A stretch of 64,000 nucleotides of DNA from Clostridium sp. CS001 (GCF_020443565.1 NZ_JAIZZN010000010.1:1-64000); one strand, 5' to 3'; shown: positions 35,110-43,945, numbered from the stretch's first letter. Made by a program: numbers and translations. Notes: generated from the letters alone by a model not told the origin.

Positions 35110-36096
35110 TTATGTAATAAAGGAATTGAAACCTAATGCAGCAAGATCCCCATGATGATTTAATTCAATATTGATATATCCTTGTAATGTGTCAAATAGC
35201 TGTATTCTTAAGTTCTCACCCTCCTTAGTATATAACCAGTTATATAATAGATTGCAGCATGCATTAATATTTTTATAGTAAGGAGAAAAATAGGGACTAA
35301 GCTCACTGATTAATTGATTGGCCTCAGAATCAAATAAACAAGAGATTGGCAAAATACTGGAAAAATAGGAATTACGCCACTGAACTTGGTACTTTGAATT
35401 ATTCACCAATTTTATTAATTTGCATTTCATGGTATCTACATAATAATCATAATCTTTTGGCGTAATATTTATTATTTCTTTAATATGTAAATAACGTTTT
35501 TTAAAATCTTCATCAAGTTTTTCTGCTGATAATGATAATAAATATGTCTTTAAAATATTAATATTAGAAGCATGTGAATTTGAAATATTCTTTTGTATTT
35601 TTCCCCATAGATATTGACGATATTCTGTCATAGGAACATGCTGAAGAAAAGCTCCCCATAAATATATAGAAACGAATTTTGCATCGCTATATATGTTTGG
35701 TATTTTTGAAAGAGCATTTTTATCTGGAAATATAATATCTATCAAGTTTTCATATAAATCACTATAAGAAATAATAATAGGCAATTGATTATTAAACTTT
35801 GTTAGACAATCAATTTTCTGATTTAATAAAATGCGTTCTTTTTCTAATTGTTCTATCTGTTTATGCAAATATAAATGAGTATTATTTGGGTACTGTAAAA
35901 TAGAACCGATATCATGGATAGAAAAGTCAACTTTACGCAGTTGTTGTATAATTTTTAATTTTTCTACATCATCATTTGAAAAAATATTATATCCATTATG
36001 TGCATCGATTTTAGGAGTAATCAGTTCCTCATCAATATAATAATATATAGTTCGCTTGCTTAGTTCGGTTTTTTTAATCACTTCATTTATTCTCAT
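35110..36096 (-). CDS. MerR family transcriptional regulator
   Basis: The 328-residue protein has an N-terminal MerR DNA-binding domain (about residues 1-70; INEVIKKTELSKRTIYYYIDEELI, then NGYNIFSNDDVEKLKIIQQLR), a coiled-coil dimerisation helix (about 75-105) and a long C-terminal effector domain without cysteine metal motifs. The domain is larger than in simple MerR proteins and has no family I recognise. It is divergent from the BaiA-like SDR, with inverted repeats in between, so it is likely that gene's regulator, perhaps sensing a hydrophobic ligand (inference). Confidence 0.8.
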   Translation of the reverse strand: MRINEVIKKTELSKRTIYYYIDEELITPKIDAHNGYNIFSNDDVEKLKIIQQLRKVDFSIHDIGSILQYPNNTHLYLHKQIEQLEKERILLNQKIDCLTKFNNQLPIIISYSDLYENLIDIIFPDKNALSKIPNIYSDAKFVSIYLWGAFLQHVPMTEYRQYLWGKIQKNISNSHASNINILKTYLLSLSAEKLDEDFKKRYLHIKEIINITPKDYDYYVDTMKCKLIKLVNNSKYQVQWRNSYFSSILPISCLFDSEANQLISELSPYFSPYYKNINACCNLLYNWLYTKEGENLRIQLFDTLQGYINIELNHHGDLAALGFNSFIT

Positions 36097-36115
36097 AATT
36101 TACCTTCCATTTTCC

Positions 36116-36270
36116 AAAACCGTAACACTGGTGTACGGTTTTGGTATTATAATTTAAAAGTTCTTAGATTAGTATAACATAGAGTTGGCTGTAACTATAG
36201 TGTGTTGTTATTGTTTTAACAATACACTTTGTTAAAAATTTATCTTGACTGTACAGAGACTGTATATAAT
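36116..36270. promoter_or_regulatory. Divergent merR-SDR control region with three dyads
   Basis: Dyad 1: AAAACCGTA (36116-36124) with TACGGTTTT (36134-36142), perfect. Dyad 2: AGTGTGTTGTTA with TAACAATACACT, about 36197-36226, 11 of 12. Dyad 3: GTACAG and CTGTAT, 36251-36266, between TTGACT at 36245 and a TATAATAA -10 region. Dyad 3 sits where MerR proteins bind, between -35 and -10. Which dyad is the operator cannot be decided from sequence alone. Confidence 0.5.
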
Positions 36271-36339
36271 AAAATAGAAGTATCAAAATCATTACAAATG
36301 AACTGAAAGAAAAATATGATTATATACGGGGGGATAAAA

Positions 36340-37083
36340 ATGTTAAAGGATAAAGTTGCAATAATTACAGGGGGAACCAGAGGAATTGGTTATGCAATCG
36401 TAAAAAAATATTTAGAGAATGGCGCTAAGGTTATATTATTTGGATCTAAACAGGAGACAGCAGATAAGGCAGTTGAATCATTAAAAGCGGAAAATTCTAA
36501 ATGGACTGTGGAGGGAATGGCTCCGAAGCTTACAGACGCAAATGATTTGGCAGAAGCAATTAAAGAAATTGCTAAAAAGTACGGAAGAATTGACATTTTG
36601 GTTAACAATGCAGGAATATCTCAGGCTACTAGTATCTATGAGTACAAGCCGGGTGAATTTGATGAAATTATGAATATTAATGTAAAAGCAATTTTCAATG
36701 CAATTCAGCCTACAGTTAGTGTTATGAAAGAACAAGGCGGTGGATGTATCATCAATACAAGTTCCATGGTAAGTATTTCTGGACAAAAGGGCGGTGTTGG
36801 ATATCCAACAAGCAAGTATGCAGTAAATGGTATGACACAATCATTGGCAAGAGAGCTAGGGCCTGATAATATACGTGTTAATGCAGTAGCACCAGGTGTT
36901 ATTCAGACTGATATGGTTGATGCTTTATCAGATGAACTAAAAGCGTACATTATGGGGACTATTCCACTTCATAGAATCGGAACACCAGATGATGTGGCAA
37001 ATGCTTTCTTATATTTAGCAAGTGACATGGCGGACTATGTAACAGGAGAGATATTATCCGTTGATGGTGCAGCAAGAGTATAA
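36340..37083 (+). CDS. SDR oxidoreductase, BaiA/3alpha-hydroxysteroid dehydrogenase-like
   Basis: The 247-residue classical SDR has TGGTRGIG (residues 10-17), NNAG (89-92) and catalytic Ser142, Tyr155 and Lys159. The N-terminal third (DKVAIITGGTRGIGYA, NGAKVILFGSKQE, EGMAPKLT) and GVGYPTSK resemble BaiA-type 3alpha-hydroxysteroid dehydrogenases as I recall them. It could equally be a FabG-like or other ketoreductase. Start ATG 36340 follows GGGGGG; an upstream ATG (36316) has no site. Single-gene unit, divergent from a MerR regulator, closed by a bidirectional terminator. Confidence 0.65.
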   Translation: MLKDKVAIITGGTRGIGYAIVKKYLENGAKVILFGSKQETADKAVESLKAENSKWTVEGMAPKLTDANDLAEAIKEIAKKYGRIDILVNNAGISQATSIYEYKPGEFDEIMNINVKAIFNAIQPTVSVMKEQGGGCIINTSSMVSISGQKGGVGYPTSKYAVNGMTQSLARELGPDNIRVNAVAPGVIQTDMVDALSDELKAYIMGTIPLHRIGTPDDVANAFLYLASDMADYVTGEILSVDGAARV

Positions 37084-37111
37084 ATTTTAATCAAAGAGTC
37101 ATAAAGAACAT

Positions 37112-37156
37112 AAAAACAGGGAGTTGGTAGTTATTAACCGACTCCCTGTTTTTTTA
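37112..37156. terminator. Bidirectional terminator between SDR and tet-like gene
   Basis: Arms AAACAGGGAGTTGG and CCGACTCCCTGTTT with a T-run on the plus side and an A-run on the other; it serves the convergent genes on both strands. Confidence 0.85.
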
Positions 37157-37213
37157 GACTTAAGAGTGAAATCGAACATTTGCGAATCTTTGTTAATATT
37201 AAAGCAAACATGT

Positions 37214-39187
37214 CTATAGTGCCTTTCGTGCGTATAAAATATATTTTGATCTATCGCGAGGATTTACTCCTACATATTCTCTAGTTTTTCCAAGTTCTAA
37301 CTGGCAAGGTGCATAGCTATTAAATTTAGTGCTAATAATACCTTTTCCAGAGGATATTATTCCAAGATTTATTGGATAATTTAAAGAGGTTGCGACAGGT
37401 ACCTTTCCAGTTACAGTAAAGATACCATTAGAAATCACAGGGCTATTAAAAGTTCCTCTCATATTAATAATATCATTTAGAACCTTTCCACATACATCTT
37501 CAGGCACAGAAATTTTAAAGTCCATTATGGGTTCAAGTAGTGTCATTCCTATGTGGGAAAAGCCATTCATAAGTGCAATGGCAGTTGCTGTGGTAAAATC
37601 CCCAGAGCGGGAATGGAGGACATGGTCTTCCCCGTCTACTAAGGTTATTTTTAAATCAGTAACATTCCAGCCATATAAGCCTTGCTTTAATAATCTATGT
37701 ATATTCCCCTCTATTTCACGCTGATATCTTAGCTTAATATTTTCTGTTCTAACCTGACTTTCATATACTATTCCACTACCAATAGGTAGAGGTTCTATTA
37801 AAAAGGTGACAATGGCCCAACAAGGCTTTGGCATAGTGTAGAATTCTTCCCCATAGCCAGTTTTCGAGGGAGTTTCTTTATAAATAACAGAAGCTTCATC
37901 AAAGGTAACTTCTATATTAAATCTATTTTTTAATATATTCTCAATAACTTCGATTTGTATAGCACCTGTAATGTGTATATTTATTTCACGTTTTTCTTTA
38001 ATCCATTCCATATTTAACAGGGGATCTTCCTCTTGTAGAATATTTAGCGCTTCAACTAAAGGTACAAAATCCTGAGTTTTAAGTGGATGGATTTTTATAG
38101 CTAGTACAGGGTTTGCTATGGTAGGTAGTTTGGGTATATAGCTTGAGCTACCTAGAACATCGCCCACCTTACTGTTAAGCCCAGATACCATGATAAGATC
38201 CCCACTGCTAGCTTCTTTTATATCGCAATCCTTATGGTTAATTATTTTCCTCAGTATAGTAGCTTTTTCTTTTACCTGGGACGTTAAATTTAGAATCTCA
38301 TCCCTAGCTGTTATCTTGCCACTAAAAACTTTTATGTGAGATATCTTTCCAAAGGTTTTGTGATGAGATATTTTATATACTAATGCAGAAAACGGTTCCT
38401 TATCTAAATCCTTAGGGCCAGGAATATAATCTACAATGCCGTTAAGCAATTCTAATATTCCTTCACCATCAATTGCAATGCCAAAAAACACAGGATAAAC
38501 CTTTCCGCTCATAGCTTGTAGCATTAGCTCCTGTTTTAGAGCCGTAACCGACAAACTATTATCATAATAAGCTTCAATTATATCCTCATTTTCTTCTCCA
38601 AGAAGCACCACTATATCTTCAATAATAGAGGCATAGTTAGGATCTTCCATGGAGGATATAGAAGTGAATAGATCTTTTCTTATAAAACTATTATTTATAT
38701 TTTCAATTATTTGAACTGGAACCAATTTATTAGTAAGTGAGTTTTTTATATCAGCGACGACTTTAGTAGGATCAGAGCCGGGGCGATCAAGCTTATTAAT
38801 AAAAAATATAGTAGGTATATTCATTTGGGCAAGGGCATCAAAATATATTTGAGTTTGCGGTTGGACTCCTTCCACACAAGAAACTACCACCACAGCACCA
38901 TCAAGAACGCCAATACTCCTCTCAACCTCTCCTATAAAATCAATATGCCCTGGGGTATCTATTAAGTAAATATTAGTATTATTAAAGGTTAAATCAATTT
39001 CAGAGGATTTCACAGATATGCCTCTTTGCCTTTCTATTTCCATTGAATCAGTATGGGTGGTACCCTTATTCACATTGCCTAAGCTTCGGCTGCTTCCACT
39101 TTGATAAAGCAGCTGTTCTGTGACAGTAGTCTTACCTGCATCAACATGAGCTACTATTCCTATATTTCGCATATTATTTTTAAGCAT
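37214..39187 (-). CDS. Tet(M)-like ribosomal protection GTPase
   Basis: The 657-residue EF-G-like GTPase has the G1 motif AHVDAGKTT (about residues 13-21), RGISVKSSEIDL (switch I), DTPGHIDF (about 77-84) and NKLD (about 131-134), then domains II-V. Length and sequence fit the tetracycline resistance ribosomal protection family (TetM/O/W/B(P)), which releases tetracycline from the ribosome. Chromosomal clostridial members of this family are often divergent, and not all have proven resistance. The C-terminus YVGVNPRDRSKYILYARKAL differs from mobile TetM. Start ATG 39187 follows AAGAGGT. It is a single gene, with no leader peptide or transposon signs. Confidence 0.8.
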   Translation of the reverse strand: MLKNNMRNIGIVAHVDAGKTTVTEQLLYQSGSSRSLGNVNKGTTHTDSMEIERQRGISVKSSEIDLTFNNTNIYLIDTPGHIDFIGEVERSIGVLDGAVVVVSCVEGVQPQTQIYFDALAQMNIPTIFFINKLDRPGSDPTKVVADIKNSLTNKLVPVQIIENINNSFIRKDLFTSISSMEDPNYASIIEDIVVLLGEENEDIIEAYYDNSLSVTALKQELMLQAMSGKVYPVFFGIAIDGEGILELLNGIVDYIPGPKDLDKEPFSALVYKISHHKTFGKISHIKVFSGKITARDEILNLTSQVKEKATILRKIINHKDCDIKEASSGDLIMVSGLNSKVGDVLGSSSYIPKLPTIANPVLAIKIHPLKTQDFVPLVEALNILQEEDPLLNMEWIKEKREINIHITGAIQIEVIENILKNRFNIEVTFDEASVIYKETPSKTGYGEEFYTMPKPCWAIVTFLIEPLPIGSGIVYESQVRTENIKLRYQREIEGNIHRLLKQGLYGWNVTDLKITLVDGEDHVLHSRSGDFTTATAIALMNGFSHIGMTLLEPIMDFKISVPEDVCGKVLNDIINMRGTFNSPVISNGIFTVTGKVPVATSLNYPINLGIISSGKGIISTKFNSYAPCQLELGKTREYVGVNPRDRSKYILYARKAL

Positions 39188-39419
39188 TATATATTACCTC
39201 TTTTATTTAACAGATTTAATTCATTATACCATAATAATTTTTATAGTTATTTCTTTTGTCAATATGAGAAGACTATGCTAGTATATAAGCATATAAGGAG
39301 CGTTCTATTTTTTTGTGAATTTTAAGTTTACAATTGATATTCATAGGAAGTTGTAAAAGGAAATTCAAAATAATTCTTATATAATTTTATTAACAATAAC
39401 GAATGGAGGAAATTGAATT

Positions 39420-39761
39420 ATGGTTGCTTTGCCAAATTGCCCAAAATGTAATTCAGAATATACTTATGAAGATAGAGATCTTTTTGTTTGCCCAGAATGT
39501 GCTCATGAGTGGAACCTAGAAGCAGAAACTGAAAATAGTGAAGATGAAAGGGTTGTAAAAGATGCAAATGGAAATGTCTTAAAGAATGGTGATTCTGTAA
39601 CAATAGTCAAAGACCTTAAAGTAAAAGGAAGTTCATCATCTATAAAAGTAGGTACAAAAGTAAAAAATATACGTTTAATAGATGGAGATCATAATATCGA
39701 TTGTAAAATTGATGGGTTTGGAGCTATGGAGTTAAAATCTGAATTTGTTAAAAAGATATAA
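39420..39761 (+). CDS. yjdM: YjdM (PhnA-type) zinc-ribbon protein
   Basis: The 113-residue protein has an N-terminal zinc ribbon with CPKC (residues 8-11) and CPEC (about 25-28) followed by a beta-barrel domain containing [27 protein letters not shown], diagnostic of YjdM/PhnA. Despite its old name it is not a phosphonoacetate hydrolase; the role is unknown. Single gene with GGAGG ribosome binding site and its own terminator. Confidence 0.9.
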   Translation: MVALPNCPKCNSEYTYEDRDLFVCPECAHEWNLEAETENSEDERVVKDANGNVLKNGDSVTIVKDLKVKGSSSSIKVGTKVKNIRLIDGDHNIDCKIDGFGAMELKSEFVKKI

Positions 39762-39763
39762 AT

Positions 39764-39795
39764 GGAGCTAGGCTTTAAGCCTAGCTTTATCTATT
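39764..39795 (+). terminator. Terminator after yjdM
   Basis: GAGCTAGGCTT and AAGCCTAGCTTT form a stem of about 10 bp. T-rich sequence follows, and the stem also lies at the 3' end of the convergent dismutase gene. Confidence 0.75.
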
Positions 39796-40437
39796 AAAAA
39801 AATTATAGGGATAATATCTGTATTGGTTCATGCCCATATTTTTGATTGAGGAAATATACTTTTCAAACCTATCATTTAAAATGCTCCAGTTTATATTTTC
39901 AATAAAGTTAGAAATATATTTTTTCTTATCTGTTCCAAAATCCATGAAGTATGCATGCTCATAAACATCCATAATTAATATTGGATAAGAAAGCCACACT
40001 GAACCGTTATCGTGTGCATCACTTCCTATTATGTGCAACCTGTTGTCAAGCAAATCAATGGAAAGAACTGCCCAACCTCTCATGGATAATCCAACGTTTG
40101 TAAGGTAAGAGATAAAATTATTATAAGAAGAAAACTGGCTTATTATAGCATTAAGGACAGGTCCGTAAGGGGTGTTGTTACCGCCAGTCATGTTTTCAAA
40201 ATAAAGATTATGAAGTTTTACTCCGTTTAGTGAATATGTTTCGCCTAGTTTTAAGCTACGCATTTTTGAGTAAGTTGCATTGCTATCAGTATAGTTACTA
40301 GGTTCATAGGGAATGTTCCAAATTTCATTTAATTTGCTTACGTAACCTGTATACAATTTATAATGCTCATCCAGTTGCTTCTTGGAAATGCCTTTAACTG
40401 TGTTAAAATCAAATGTTTCTGGCTTTAAATTGAACAT
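39787..40437 (-). CDS. Fe/Mn superoxide dismutase family protein
   Basis: The 216-residue protein has the metal ligands of Fe/Mn superoxide dismutase in register: His25, His76, Asp157 and His161 (DVYEHAYFMDFGTDKKKY). The usual Trp before the final ligand pair is Tyr, and the HxxHxxFW helix is altered to LHNLYF, so the sequence is divergent and dismutase activity is probable but not certain. Start at 40437 has GAGAGGCG upstream; the longer in-frame ORF beginning at 40512 lacks one. It would give oxygen protection in an anaerobe. Confidence 0.8.
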   Translation of the reverse strand: MFNLKPETFDFNTVKGISKKQLDEHYKLYTGYVSKLNEIWNIPYEPSNYTDSNATYSKMRSLKLGETYSLNGVKLHNLYFENMTGGNNTPYGPVLNAIISQFSSYNNFISYLTNVGLSMRGWAVLSIDLLDNRLHIIGSDAHDNGSVWLSYPILIMDVYEHAYFMDFGTDKKKYISNFIENINWSILNDRFEKYISSIKNMGMNQYRYYPYNFFNR

Positions 40438-40525
40438 TAAATCGCCTCTCAAAATATTATTCAATTCTATTATATGTAATATAATTAAATTAGTGATAGG
40501 GTAATAAGGCAAATTTCTTAGATTT

Positions 40526-40993
40526 CTAACGGGTTATGTTTACTAACTCTATTTTGTAATTTCCATCAGGGGATTCCACCTCTACAACAGCTCCAACTTC
40601 TTTTCCAAACAATACCTTTCCTATTGGAGACTCAATGCTAAACTTGCCACTAAATATGTCCACCTGCAATGTTGTTACAAGTTCTATTTCTTCGGTATCG
40701 TCGCTATCCACAAAGCGTATCGATAATTTATCACCTACAGTAGCACCTTTTGTATTAACAATTACATCATCTATAATTTCAGCGCTCCTAATCATTTTCA
40801 TTAAATAACCCATTCTTCTGTAGTTTTCGTACATATTTATTTTAGCGGCTTTATATTCAGCATTCTCACTTCTATCACCATGAGCAGCAGCAATCATTTT
40901 TTCATGAGCAATTTCCATTGTTAAAGGACCTTTGCGATAATCAAATTCCTTTTGAAGTTCATAAATATCTTTTTTAGTGAGTTTATTATTCAT
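40526..40993 (-). CDS. GreA/GreB family transcription elongation factor
   Basis: The 155-residue protein has an N-terminal coiled coil (about residues 1-75) with the tip acidic motif GDRSENAEYKAAK (about 39-51) that reaches into RNA polymerase to stimulate transcript cleavage, and a C-terminal FKBP-like domain with SPIGKVLFGKEVG. Length is normal for GreA. It lies 88 nt upstream of the dismutase gene on the same strand. Another greA may exist elsewhere, as clostridia often carry two. Confidence 0.85.
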   Translation of the reverse strand: MNNKLTKKDIYELQKEFDYRKGPLTMEIAHEKMIAAAHGDRSENAEYKAAKINMYENYRRMGYLMKMIRSAEIIDDVIVNTKGATVGDKLSIRFVDSDDTEEIELVTTLQVDIFSGKFSIESPIGKVLFGKEVGAVVEVESPDGNYKIELVNITR

Positions 40994-41306
40994 TTTATCA
41001 CCTTCTTTTAATAAATTTCAAATTCAATTTTTTTAATAAACTATCATTTGTTTCAAAGTTACAGTCATCATGTTTTGCTTTCGATTCTCATTATTATTAT
41101 ACCTTAATTCAAAATGCAATACCAATATTTTGAATTAAAGTGGAAAGGCACATGAAACTTTTATAGATATTTTGCACTGCAAAAACCTGTGTAAAACCTG
41201 CTATAATTTTAAAGAGTAATGCTTTCAAACCACTGGTTTAAACCATATAAAAAGAGTGCAAAAACCAATGTAATTTTGCACTCCAAAATGTATAAAAACA
41301 AGTAGT
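40994..41306. other. Non-coding interval
   Basis: Contains the probable greA promoter on the minus strand (TATAAT with read-out GGTATAATAATAATG, about 41092-41104) and the terminator of the permease gene (41250-41286). No small gene seen. Confidence 0.5.
41250..41286 (-). terminator. Terminator of the minus-strand permease gene
   Basis: GAGTGCAAAA (41254-41263) and TTTTGCACTC (41274-41283), perfect. Read on the minus strand it is followed by TTTTTAT. Confidence 0.75.
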
Positions 41307-42704
41307 TTAAATGATGAATATTGCCACTATAGTGGTAACTACTAACCCTATAAGCACAGGTTTAACGTTTTTCCTAGCTAGTTCAAAGGCATCTACACCA
41401 CAAATAGCTGCTACAGGAATTACTGCCCAAGGGATTATTGTTCCTCCACCTACCCATATCCCAGCTATTTGGCCAAGTGCTGTAAGTGTTGCCACACCAC
41501 CGCCTAGAGCTGCAGAGAAGATTCTTGAAACTGAACCAACTAAAGATATACCAGAAAAACCAGAGCCGTCTAGTCCTGTAATAGCACCTACAACTGTAAT
41601 TGTGCTGGCTGAAACAACTGAGTTCATGGGAACTATATTTGAAAGTGCAACGCCTAAGTCGTTTACAATTCCATTGGAACCTTGGGGAAGTATTTTTCCG
41701 AAGATTTCATTGAAGGCTGAATCACCTAAGTAGAAAAAAGCTGCTATGGGAATAACAATACCAAATATTTTAAACCCAAATTGCAGACCTTTAACAAGAT
41801 TATCTGTGATTTTTTCTAGTGATTGCTTCTTATAGGTGAACATTGAAACCAAACTCAATATAAATATAGCTGTCCCTCCAATAAGAGCTGTGGCGTCGCC
41901 ACCTTGAAGTTTCAAGGTATACATTATATAAATATCTAAGCTGAAAAGTACTAGTATCAATAACGCCAATAGCCTTCTTATTTTTTTTGAAGAAATTAGC
42001 TTTATGCTATTTGAATTACTGGTTGATTCTTCGGGTTTATATTCACCAAGCAAAACTCCTGATTTAATATCCTTACGAAGAAAATAGAATGCTGTAGCAG
42101 TTGTAACAATGCCCATTGTGATTACAAGTGGAATACTTGCAGATATAACGCTAGAGACAGGTATAGAAGCCCCATCTGCAGTAAGTTTAGGTGCTGCTTG
42201 AATTATATAATCACTAGATAGAGCTATGCCGTGCCCAAATAAGTTCATTGAAATAGCTACGCCCATAGCTGGTAATTTAGCCTTTTTAGCAATAGGTAAA
42301 AATAGTGCACCCACAAGTGCTACTGCTGGAGATGGCCAGAAAAACCAAGATAAGATCATCATAACAATTCCGATAACCCAATAAGCAATCCAATAATTTT
42401 TAATGACACCTTTAAAGGGAGACACTATTTCGTCATTTATACCAGAATCCATAAGTGTATTGCTCATTGCAGTTATGATTGATATTATGAATATTGTAGG
42501 CATGAGCTCTTTGGTTGCATAAACAAAACTATTGAATACTCCCATGGCAGACTGGTAAACAGAACCTGTACCCGAGAGTCCCAAGATAAATATACCTAAT
42601 ATACATATAAGAGAGATGTCTTTTTTCTTAACCATAGCCAGGATTATTATAATAATAAATATAAGATATATATAGTGGAGAGGTGTTAATGCTAAATTAA
42701 TCAT
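41307..42704 (-). CDS. Multi-pass membrane transporter, substrate unknown
   Basis: The 465-residue protein has roughly 11-12 hydrophobic segments. A loop with WFFWPSPAVALVGALFLPIAKKA (about residues 120-142) and a C-terminal GGGTIIPWAVIPVAAICGVDAFEL resemble permeases of the ion-transporter superfamily, with two pseudo-repeated halves around a hydrophilic linker at about 215-240. I do not recognise the exact family. Single gene with its own terminator; the promoter region is shared with the divergent arsR gene. Confidence 0.6.
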   Translation of the reverse strand: MINLALTPLHYIYLIFIIIIILAMVKKKDISLICILGIFILGLSGTGSVYQSAMGVFNSFVYATKELMPTIFIISIITAMSNTLMDSGINDEIVSPFKGVIKNYWIAYWVIGIVMMILSWFFWPSPAVALVGALFLPIAKKAKLPAMGVAISMNLFGHGIALSSDYIIQAAPKLTADGASIPVSSVISASIPLVITMGIVTTATAFYFLRKDIKSGVLLGEYKPEESTSNSNSIKLISSKKIRRLLALLILVLFSLDIYIMYTLKLQGGDATALIGGTAIFILSLVSMFTYKKQSLEKITDNLVKGLQFGFKIFGIVIPIAAFFYLGDSAFNEIFGKILPQGSNGIVNDLGVALSNIVPMNSVVSASTITVVGAITGLDGSGFSGISLVGSVSRIFSAALGGGVATLTALGQIAGIWVGGGTIIPWAVIPVAAICGVDAFELARKNVKPVLIGLVVTTIVAIFII

Positions 42705-42890
42705 GTTCTGCTCCTAGTGTAATTATTGTAATATTAGATTATGAAAAAAGTATATACTCGGTTACTTCATAATTAGGAACATTAAAACAAATAACAAGTC
42801 AATCTTAATTTATCATTGATTATTGTAGATTGATCATTTTAAATTTGGCTCACTATTTAGTTTTAACACCATTAAGTAGTTAAAAGTATA

Positions 42891-42935
42891 TTGATTATTT
42901 CTTGAATATATCGTAATATATAAATATAGCGATGT
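42891..42935 (+). promoter_or_regulatory. arsR promoter with operator half-sites
   Basis: TTGATT (42891-42896), 17 nt, TAATAT (42914-42919). Over the -10 region is ATATCGTAATAT, the half-site of the perfect palindrome at 43951, with a degenerate second half ATATAGCGAT 4 nt further on. Autoregulation by ArsR is likely. Confidence 0.6.
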
Positions 42936-42968
42936 ATCTAAAAAATTACTTTTAGAAAGAGGTAAATT

Positions 42969-43274
42969 ATGAATAAAAATTATATGGAATATAATGAAAC
43001 AGCAGAAATGCTTAAAGTATTAGCTCATCCAGTAAGACTATGTATTATTAATGGATTACTCGGAGGCTCAGAATGTAACGTAAGTCATATGCAGGAATGT
43101 CTTGGTATTCCACAATCAACTTTATCGCAACATCTGCAAAAATTAAGAACAGCAAAATTAATTGTAGGTAAAAGGAATGGGCTTGAGATTAATTATAGTA
43201 TTTGTGATGATCGGGTTCGTGAGTTAATAAAGGTTCTTTTAAATCCTACCACGGGAAACTCTACCACATCTTAA
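42969..43274 (+). CDS. ArsR/SmtB family repressor, candidate persulfide sensor
   Basis: The 101-residue winged helix has LKVLAHPVRLCIINGLL (alpha-2), the recognition region LGIPQSTLSQHLQKLRTAKLIVGKRNG (about residues 44-70) and NYSICDD in the wing end. Four cysteines (about positions 26, 36, 43 and 78) offer a thiol switch. Family members such as BigR, SqrR and YgaV sense persulfides and repress sulfur-oxidation genes, though their cysteines sit elsewhere. The neighbouring rhodanese and CoA-disulfide-reductase fusion genes and shared operator sequence point to sulfane-sulfur sensing (inference). Confidence 0.85.
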   Translation: MNKNYMEYNETAEMLKVLAHPVRLCIINGLLGGSECNVSHMQECLGIPQSTLSQHLQKLRTAKLIVGKRNGLEINYSICDDRVRELIKVLLNPTTGNSTTS

Positions 43275-43288
43275 GTGATGAGTACTTC

Positions 43289-43326
43289 AAAAAGCACGGG
43301 AGCACAAATGCGCTCCCGTGCTTTTT
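43289..43326. terminator. Bidirectional terminator between arsR and rhodanese
   Basis: AAAAGCACGGGAGC and GCTCCCGTGCTTTT arms with a short loop, GC-rich core, T-run on both sides, placed between convergent genes. Confidence 0.9.
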
Positions 43327-43334
43327 AAAGCCAA

Positions 43335-43727
43335 TTATCGTTTTAAAGTTCCATTGAAGCTTGCTAGTCCATGATTCATATGATATATAGGTCCAAATTT
43401 GTTCTTTAGCAATATAGTTACTGCTTTAGGGCTTCTACCACCTGATGCACAATGTACTAAAATTGGCTTTCCACGAAACTTTTCAAGTTCAGAAATTCTT
43501 GAAGAAAGCTCATTTACAGGCATTAACTTAGAACCATTAATATGGCCAGAAGCATATTCACCTTTAGTACGTACATCAAGGACAATAAGATCTTTAGTTT
43601 CTCTGATAAGCTTTGCGGCTTCTTTGCCAGAAACATTTACTATGTTTTTATTAAACTTCATCATCACTTTAGGATAAAACATATAGATTATTAAAAAAAC
43701 GGTTACTATTATTAATAAATTATCCAC
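43335..43727 (-). CDS. Membrane-anchored rhodanese
   Basis: The 130-residue protein has an N-terminal membrane helix (about residues 3-18, LLIIVTVFLIIYMFY) followed by a single rhodanese domain with LDVRTKGEYASGHINGSKLMPV and the active-site loop VHCASGGRS (Cys about 93). It transfers sulfane sulfur to a thiol acceptor; the anchor puts it at the inner membrane face. Divergent from the second rhodanese, with a 15-bp inverted repeat in the shared region. Confidence 0.9.
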   Translation of the reverse strand: MDNLLIIVTVFLIIYMFYPKVMMKFNKNIVNVSGKEAAKLIRETKDLIVLDVRTKGEYASGHINGSKLMPVNELSSRISELEKFRGKPILVHCASGGRSPKAVTILLKNKFGPIYHMNHGLASFNGTLKR

Positions 43728-43801
43728 GGTATCTTCCTTCTTTCATATATTAAATTTTTACATTACATATTTTTAAGTACATCTTCTTTAAATTCTAAAT
43801 T

Positions 43802-43838
43802 ATGATATTATATACCCCATACAGGTATATAATATCAT
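43802..43838. promoter_or_regulatory. 15-bp inverted repeat, CsoR/CstR-like operator candidate
   Basis: Perfect arms ATGATATTATATACC (43802-43816) and GGTATATAATATCAT (43824-43838) around CCATACA. The centre ATACCCCATACAGGTAT recalls operators of CsoR/CstR-type repressors. It lies 75 nt before the minus-strand rhodanese start. No csoR-like gene is in the window, so the binder is unknown; a hairpin role is also possible. Confidence 0.5.
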
Positions 43839-43945
43839 TTTAATATAAATAGTACAATATAATAATTTTAATATAATTATGGTTAAAATAAATGTTAAAT
43901 AAATTTCATATTTGTATTGCTTTTTGTTTTGTATATGATATTATA

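Noticed and set aside
41196-41286. Possible plus-strand small RNA (TGCTATAAT followed by a hairpin)
   Set aside because: No T-run on the plus strand after the hairpin and no -35; the hairpin is explained as the minus-strand permease terminator.
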